Part shown: positions 31,552 through 35,392 of the stretch, one piece after another
Position numbering within the stretch: the stretch's first letter is position 1
Layout of the letters: every line of letters starts with the position of its first letter
DNA from: Methyloceanibacter sp.
GTDB lineage: Bacteria > Pseudomonadota > Alphaproteobacteria > Rhizobiales > Methyloligellaceae
Assembly (NCBI GenBank): GCA_030064755.1
Contig: JASJEH010000031.1
Location: forward strand, 1 to 35,392
Reading direction: 5' to 3'
Length of the DNA stretch: 35,392 bases
The notes under the pieces: model-generated
What the model was told of the DNA's origin: nothing
Databases searched by the model: none
Seen by the model: the letters and a program-made list of their open reading frames with translations, nothing else
Made by a program: the position numbers and the translations under genes

Positions 31552-32327
31552 TAGCTGGCTTCCTTGTTGTCGAGAATCCAAGAGGCCGCTTCGGCGAGAT
31601 CCCTGGCCACATGTGTTGGCGGCGGATCAAATCGATGCTCGTCGCCATCGCGGTACTTCCCGGTGCGCACGAGGATAGCCTGCGCAATACCCGCCTTAAG
31701 CGCGCCCGCGACATCACTCTCTGCATCGTCGCCCACCATGACGGTGCTGTCCGGCGTAGCGCCCATGCTCGAAAGAGCGGCGTGAAAAAAATCTGGCGAT
31801 GGTTTGCCAAGAACGATCGCGTTCTTTTGGCTCGAATACTCAAGCGCTGTCACGAAGGCGCCTGCGTCCAGGCTAAGCTTGCCGTCGTCATCCATGAAGG
31901 TGCGGTTCTTCGCGAGCGCCAGGAACGCCGCGCCGTCGATCAGCGCACGGAAGGCACGGTTCATGTGGTCGAACGAGAATCCTTGGCCTGCGTCGCCGAC
32001 GACGATCGCGCGGTTGGGGCGCGACGGGATGTCGGCGAATTCCGACTCCAAGTTCGGGTGGACCAGTAGATGCGGCGAGGCATCGTTTGCGTCGAGCCAA
32101 GCACGCGCGGCTTGGCCGGGCGTGAAGAGTTCCTCATTCGTGATCTCCAGCCCCAGGCCAGCCAGTCGGCTCAGCAACGCCGTCTTCGTCTTCGTCGTGG
32201 TATTTGTCACGAAGCGGATCGGCAGGCTGGCGGCATGAAGGCGATGTACTGCCTCGACCGCGCCCGGAAGCACATGGTCTCCCTCGTAGACCACACCTGC
32301 TAAGTCGAGAAGGACGCCGCGGATCAT
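31551..32327 (-). CDS. HAD-superfamily IIA phosphatase (LHPP/TIGR01458-like)
   Basis: This protein of about 258 residues has the HAD fold with a C2A cap. Motif I is LLDLAGVVYEGD with Asp8 as nucleophile, but the second Asp of the DxD pair is Ala10. Motif II is VTNTTTKT, motif III surrounds Lys in VLGKPSPDFF, and motif IV is MVGDDAESDVAGA. The form DxxGV without the second Asp is reported for LHPP-like members (subfamily TIGR01458), so it may be a slow or specialised phosphatase. GTG 32345 is an alternative start six codons earlier. Its substrate is unknown. It is divergent from the spermidine-synthase-like gene. Confidence 0.85.
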   Translation of the reverse strand: MIRGVLLDLAGVVYEGDHVLPGAVEAVHRLHAASLPIRFVTNTTTKTKTALLSRLAGLGLEITNEELFTPGQAARAWLDANDASPHLLVHPNLESEFADIPSRPNRAIVVGDAGQGFSFDHMNRAFRALIDGAAFLALAKNRTFMDDDGKLSLDAGAFVTALEYSSQKNAIVLGKPSPDFFHAALSSMGATPDSTVMVGDDAESDVAGALKAGIAQAILVRTGKYRDGDEHRFDPPPTHVARDLAEAASWILDNKEAS

Positions 32328-32386
32328 GGTTGCAGCGTTGCGCACTTACTTGGTCTGGATCAAGAGCCGCAGCGTCGCGGGCTACC

Positions 32387-32431
32387 ATTGGGCCCAAGAT
32401 TATTGGGCCCGAATTGGTTGGGCCCTATCTC
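32387..32431. repeat. Three 15-bp tandem units with core TTGGGCCC
   Basis: Units start at 32387, 32402 and 32417, exactly 15 bases apart. They share ATTGGGCCC, ATTGGGCCC and GTTGGGCCC as their first nine bases, with diverged tails. The first unit contains the perfect palindrome TTGGGCCCAA. They lie in the 169-base spacer between the divergent HAD and spermidine-synthase-like genes. Confidence 0.8.
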
Positions 32432-32496
32432 CGTTCGGCCAACAGCACTAGTCTTGTATCCCAGTTTACAATCCGTGGAATGAGGTCTTGGCCAAC

Positions 32497-33231
32497 ATGA
32501 GCGCCTTGTTTGAAGAGCTCGATTACTGCCCGACGCCGATCGGCGCGGTGAGCCTGCGCCGCCGCCGGGACCTTAAGCTTGATGTGGATGTGTTCGAGAT
32601 CAGGCTTGGCGACGAGTCCCTGATGACGAGCCTCTTTACCGCGTCCGAGATCGCGTTGGCGCGGCGCGGGCTCGCTGCGCTGGGCACTGCTGCCAAACCT
32701 GACGTTGTCGTCGGTGGACTTGGCCTCGGGTACACCGCCCATGCCGTGTTGGAGGCATCCGCGGGCGCATCGCTGATTGTTGTCGAGGCGTTGGCACCGG
32801 TCATTGAGTGGCACCAGAGCGGTGTGCTCCCACTGGGAACGGCTATTGCGAACGATCCGCGCTGCCAACTCGTTCAGGGCGACTTCTTCGCCATGGCTGC
32901 ATCGGACGAGGGCTTCGATCCGCAGGCGCCAGGACGACAGCTCGACGCCATCCTCGTGGACATCGATCATTCGCCGGAGGCGCTACTGGATGAGCGCAGC
33001 GAGTCCTTCTATCGGACCGATGGTTTGCGGCGCCTTGCCCGCCATCTTCGCCCCGGTGGCGTGTTTGGGCTGTGGTCGGACGCACTGCCAGACGAGAGCT
33101 TCCTCGCGCGTCTGGGGAGTGTCTTTGCGGAGGCGCGCGCCGAACCGGTCACGTTTCACAATCCGCTGCAGGACCGGCCCTTCACGCAGACGGTCTATCT
33201 TGCGCGGGCATACGAGAAGCCTGCGTCATGA
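32497..33231 (+). CDS. Spermidine-synthase-like methyltransferase-fold protein
   Basis: This 244-residue protein has the Rossmann fold of the spermidine synthase / SAM-dependent family. The binding loop is VVVGGLGLGYTA (GGLGLG at 73-78), followed by LIVVEALAPVIEWH. An acidic block, LDAILVDIDHSPEALL, lies at the expected active-site strand, and LRRLARHLRPGGVFGLWSDALPDESF follows. Annotated relatives are called spermidine synthase, but the short length and the lack of the usual polyamine-binding N-terminal beta domain leave the function open. I chose ATG 32497; TTG 32488 is too close to the GAGG at 32479-32482. The ATG of the next gene overlaps this stop (ATGA). Confidence 0.78.
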   Translation: MSALFEELDYCPTPIGAVSLRRRRDLKLDVDVFEIRLGDESLMTSLFTASEIALARRGLAALGTAAKPDVVVGGLGLGYTAHAVLEASAGASLIVVEALAPVIEWHQSGVLPLGTAIANDPRCQLVQGDFFAMAASDEGFDPQAPGRQLDAILVDIDHSPEALLDERSESFYRTDGLRRLARHLRPGGVFGLWSDALPDESFLARLGSVFAEARAEPVTFHNPLQDRPFTQTVYLARAYEKPAS

Positions 33232-33569
33232 CCGATGCGTACGGGGACATGAGCAAACTACGGGCGCAGTTGGTGGCGCGACTGCGAGCGCTCAGCGACA
33301 ATAGTGAGTCGACGGCGGACAATCGACGTCCCGTCGAGCTCGACCAAACATCCGTCGGCCGATTATCACGAATGGACGCCATGCAAGGCCAAGCCATGGC
33401 CGTGGCCACCGAACAGCGGCGGCGCGACGAGGCGCGGCGTATCGAGGCCACGATTAAGAGGATCGACGAGGGCGACTATGGCTATTGCACAGCATGTGGG
33501 GAAGAGATCGCGGCGAAACGTCTGGCCGCGGATCCCACGGTCTCAATGTGCATCCGTTGCGCTCGCTAA
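33228..33569 (+). CDS. TraR/DksA-family zinc-finger protein
   Basis: This 113-residue protein has the short TraR/DksA form. An N-terminal helical part contains PVELDQTSVGRLSRMDAMQGQAMA. The zinc finger has Cys87/Cys90 (CTAC) and Cys108/Cys111 (CIRC), spaced CxxC-x17-CxxC. Family members bind RNA polymerase in the secondary channel and modify initiation, often with ppGpp. The full-length DksA coiled-coil tip with its aspartates is not evident, so its effect is uncertain. The start ATG 33228 overlaps the stop of the spermidine-synthase-like gene by four bases, implying translational coupling. A longer frame from 33072 is out of context. Confidence 0.87.
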   Translation: MTDAYGDMSKLRAQLVARLRALSDNSESTADNRRPVELDQTSVGRLSRMDAMQGQAMAVATEQRRRDEARRIEATIKRIDEGDYGYCTACGEEIAAKRLAADPTVSMCIRCAR

Positions 33570-33581
33570 CCAGCGATGAGT

Positions 33582-34847
33582 TCAGTCTCGCTCCGTAATC
33601 AGCACAAGTCGTAAATCGTTGACGTTGGTCATCGTCGGCCCTGTTTCGAGCAAATCGCCGATGCCTTGGAAGAACGTATACGGATCGTTTGCCGCCTGGT
33701 GGGCTTTTGCGCTGATGCCGGCTGCCTCCGCGCGCCGGAGCGTTTCCGGGTAGATCAGCGCGCCAGCATTGTCCTCGGAACCGTCGACGCCGTCTGTGTC
33801 TCCCGCCAGCGCATAGATGTTCGGCGCCCCGTCAAGCGCGATGGCCATGGATAGAAGAAAGTCCGTGTTCGGACCACCTTTGCCGCCCTTGGTCTTGATG
33901 GTCACAGTCGTCTCGCCCCCGGAGATCAGCACGCAAGGAGGCTCGACCGGCTGGCCGCGCATCGCGCACTGACGTGCAATACCCGCATGGACGAGGCCGA
34001 CGTCGCGAGACTCACCCTCGATGCTGTCGCCGAGAATAACAGGGGTTACGCCAGCCTCCCGGGCCACGGCGGCGGCGGCCTCCAACGAGGCTTGGGGTGT
34101 GGCGATCATAACGTTCTCGACCCGGTCAAAGCACTTGTCGCCGGGCTTCGGTGTTTCGTCGATGGTTTCAAGGACTTGCCGGACGTTGGCTGGCAGGTCG
34201 ATGCCGTATTTCTCGACGATGGCGATCGCGTCCGCATTTGTCGATGGGTCCGGAACGGTCGGTCCTGAGGCGATGATGGAGGCGTCGTCTCCAGGCACAT
34301 CCGAGATCATCAGGGCAACGACTTTTGCCGGGTAGGCAGCTCGGGCAAGCCGTCCACCCTTGATGGCCGAAAGGTGCTTGCGCACCGTGTTCATCTCCGA
34401 GATCGTCGCGCCGCTCGCGAGTAGTGCCTTGTTTACCGTTTGCTTGTCCTCAAGCGAAATGCCTTCCGCGGGGGCCGCTAGAAGCGCTGAGCCGCCGCCG
34501 GAGATCAACGCGAGCACGAGATCGTCTTCGGTCAATCCCTGAACCGTCTCGAATATGCGCTGCGCCGCTTCGCGGCCGGCGGCGTCTGGCACCGGGTGCG
34601 CCGCTTCAACGACTTCAAGCCGTTCCGTGGGCAGCCGATAGCCGTAGCGCGTGACGACGACGCCGTCGAGCGGACCGTCCCAAGTATCCTCCAGCGCTTT
34701 CGCCATGGCGCCGGACGCTTTACCGGCGCCGATAATGACGGTGCGGCCTTTGGGTCGTTCGGGCAGGTAGGGCGGAACGCAGAGCGATGGTAAGGCAGCA
34801 TCCACGCCCGCCTTGAACATGGCCTTCAACAACTCTTCTGGGGACAT
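33582..34847 (-). CDS. Glycerate kinase, type 2 (MOFRL/DUF4147 family)
   Basis: This 421-residue enzyme phosphorylates D-glycerate, giving 2-phosphoglycerate in methylotrophs (GckA) or serving tartrate/glyoxylate degradation (TtuD). Motifs are VIIGAGKASGAMAKAL (about 38-53), ALISGGGSALLAAPAEG, NTVRKHLSAIKGGRLA, MISDVPGDDASIIASGPT and the MOFRL domain with CVLISGGETTVTIKTKGGKGGPN and ALAGDTDGVDGSEDNAGA. These match the bacterial glycerate-2-kinase family well. It is divergent from fhs across 147 bases, which supports a serine-cycle role. The ATG at 34847 has GGAG close upstream on the minus strand. Confidence 0.9.
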   Translation of the reverse strand: MSPEELLKAMFKAGVDAALPSLCVPPYLPERPKGRTVIIGAGKASGAMAKALEDTWDGPLDGVVVTRYGYRLPTERLEVVEAAHPVPDAAGREAAQRIFETVQGLTEDDLVLALISGGGSALLAAPAEGISLEDKQTVNKALLASGATISEMNTVRKHLSAIKGGRLARAAYPAKVVALMISDVPGDDASIIASGPTVPDPSTNADAIAIVEKYGIDLPANVRQVLETIDETPKPGDKCFDRVENVMIATPQASLEAAAAVAREAGVTPVILGDSIEGESRDVGLVHAGIARQCAMRGQPVEPPCVLISGGETTVTIKTKGGKGGPNTDFLLSMAIALDGAPNIYALAGDTDGVDGSEDNAGALIYPETLRRAEAAGISAKAHQAANDPYTFFQGIGDLLETGPTMTNVNDLRLVLITERD

Positions 34848-34901
34848 TTGATCCGCTCCGCTCCCTGTCGCTTGTTATTGCTGTTGAAACTGCACAGACG
34901 A

Positions 34902-34949
34902 TTGCCAGAAGGCAAGCGAATGAATACGGTGCCCGTCCGTTTCGCGAAA
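34902..34949 (+). promoter_or_regulatory. Candidate fhs promoter and operator
   Basis: TTGCCA (34902-34907, 5 of 6 matches to TTGACA) is 17 bases from TACGGT (34925-34930, 3 of 6). A perfect 10-bp palindrome, TTTCGCGAAA (34940-34949), lies where transcription would start. The TTGCC-AGAA-GGCAA inverted repeat (34902-34915) overlaps the -35. The glycerate kinase-fhs spacer is 147 bases and shows no gene. Confidence 0.35.
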
Positions 34950-34994
34950 TCTCGCGTGTTCAAAAAGACATAAAGAGGCTGGGAGTAGACGATC

Positions 34995-35392
34995 ATGTCC
35001 GAGGGCTCGAGCGAACAACACAAGAAGCCGAAATCCGATATCGAGATTAGTCAGGCTGCGAAGATGCGGCCTATACTGGACGTGGCTAAAGACAAGATCG
35101 GGATCGAGGCGAAGGACCTCATTCCCTACGGGCATTACAAAGCCAAGGTCTCGCTCGATTACATCGACAGCTTGAAGGATAAGCCGGACGGCAAACTAAT
35201 CCTGGTTACCGCGATCACGCCAACGCCTGCGGGCGAGGGTAAGACCACGACTACGGTCGGTCTTGGCGATGCGCTCAATCGCATTGGCAAGAAAGCGATC
35301 ATGTGTCTGCGTGAGCCGAGCCTCGGGCCTTGCTTCGGTATGAAGGGCGGGGCGGCCGGTGGCGGCTATGCGCAGGTCGTTCCGATGGAGGA
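34995..35392 (+). CDS. fhs: Formate-tetrahydrofolate ligase, N-terminal part (3' end outside window)
   Basis: The gene runs off the right edge; 132 codons are visible. The visible protein contains [27 protein letters not shown], the ATP-binding P-loop [20 protein letters not shown] and [27 protein letters not shown], which are diagnostic for formyltetrahydrofolate synthetase. It converts formate plus THF to 10-formyl-THF with ATP and is the entry enzyme (FtfL) for C1 units into the serine cycle in methylotrophs. ATG 34995 has GGGAG 9 bases upstream. An extra N-terminal leader of about 18 polar residues is present. Divergent from glycerate kinase. Confidence 0.95.
   Translation, partial: MSEGSSEQHKKPKSDIEISQAAKMRPILDVAKDKIGIEAKDLIPYGHYKAKVSLDYIDSLKDKPDGKLILVTAITPTPAGEGKTTTTVGLGDALNRIGKKAIMCLREPSLGPCFGMKGGAAGGGYAQVVPME

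Noticed and set aside
33072-33227. Longer start for the DksA-like protein
   Set aside because: This region is inside the spermidine-synthase-like gene in another frame; the ATGA overlap fixes the start at 33228.
1-35392. tRNA, rRNA, CRISPR, insertion sequences, phage or defence genes
   Set aside because: Looked for on both strands; no cloverleaf, repeat-spacer array, transposase motif or nuclease/toxin family was seen.

Overview
The window is a compact, GC-rich stretch of chromosome. It almost certainly comes from an alphaproteobacterium of the order Hyphomicrobiales (Rhizobiales). The evidence is gene content and order: argH-lptM-lysA-TIGR02302/DUF4175 with tlpA divergent, hisC-tyrA next to metX-metW, ftsE-ftsX-YdcF-PlsC, mtgA-rpmF, and phaAB divergent from phaR. 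A type-2 glycerate kinase divergent from formate-tetrahydrofolate ligase at the right end suggests serine-cycle C1 metabolism, so a methylotroph of the Hyphomicrobium/Methyloceanibacter type is a reasonable guess. That last step is inference, not proof.

Layout. 1-992: 3' end of a CobW-family GTPase gene and a small VanZ-like membrane protein. 1026-3249: two isoprenoid genes facing each other, ispG and a farnesyl-diphosphate-synthase gene. 3327-4476: mtgA and rpmF, then a terminator. 4785-6506: a PAS-GGDEF-EAL protein with a degenerate cyclase site. 6520-9144 (minus): an overlapping hisC-tyrA-chaC operon, divergent from metX-metW (9347-11190). 11137-11937 (minus): a methyltransferase-like gene, divergent from gloB and a cupin gene (12068-13287). 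13364-16232: phaAB and the regulator phaR. 16293-20100 (minus): a conserved unknown, then ftsE-ftsX-YdcF-PlsC (envelope and division). 20238-21986 (plus): a zinc-ribbon/DUF3426 membrane protein and hpt. 21983-29042 (minus): DUF2333, TIGR02302/DUF4175, lysA, lptM and argH. 29100-29792: tlpA. 29820-32327 (minus): a secreted Cys-rich unknown, a D,D-carboxypeptidase and a HAD phosphatase. 32497-33569: a spermidine-synthase-like gene coupled to a short DksA/TraR gene. 33582-35392: glycerate kinase and the 5' part of fhs.

How the genes work together. The themes are precursor and amino-acid biosynthesis (isoprenoid, Tyr/His, Met, Lys, Arg), envelope and cell division (MtgA, FtsEX, PlsC, LptM, D,D-carboxypeptidase), carbon storage (PhaA, PhaB, PhaR) and C1 metabolism. 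I see no rRNA, tRNA, CRISPR array, insertion sequence, prophage or toxin/defence locus. I found no convincing new multi-gene system. The most unusual signal is a set of very short tandem duplications (15, 15, 15, 16 and about 19 bp) in the intergenic spacers, two of which overlap expression signals (a terminator and a ribosome binding site). There are also several operator-like palindromes in divergent promoter regions.
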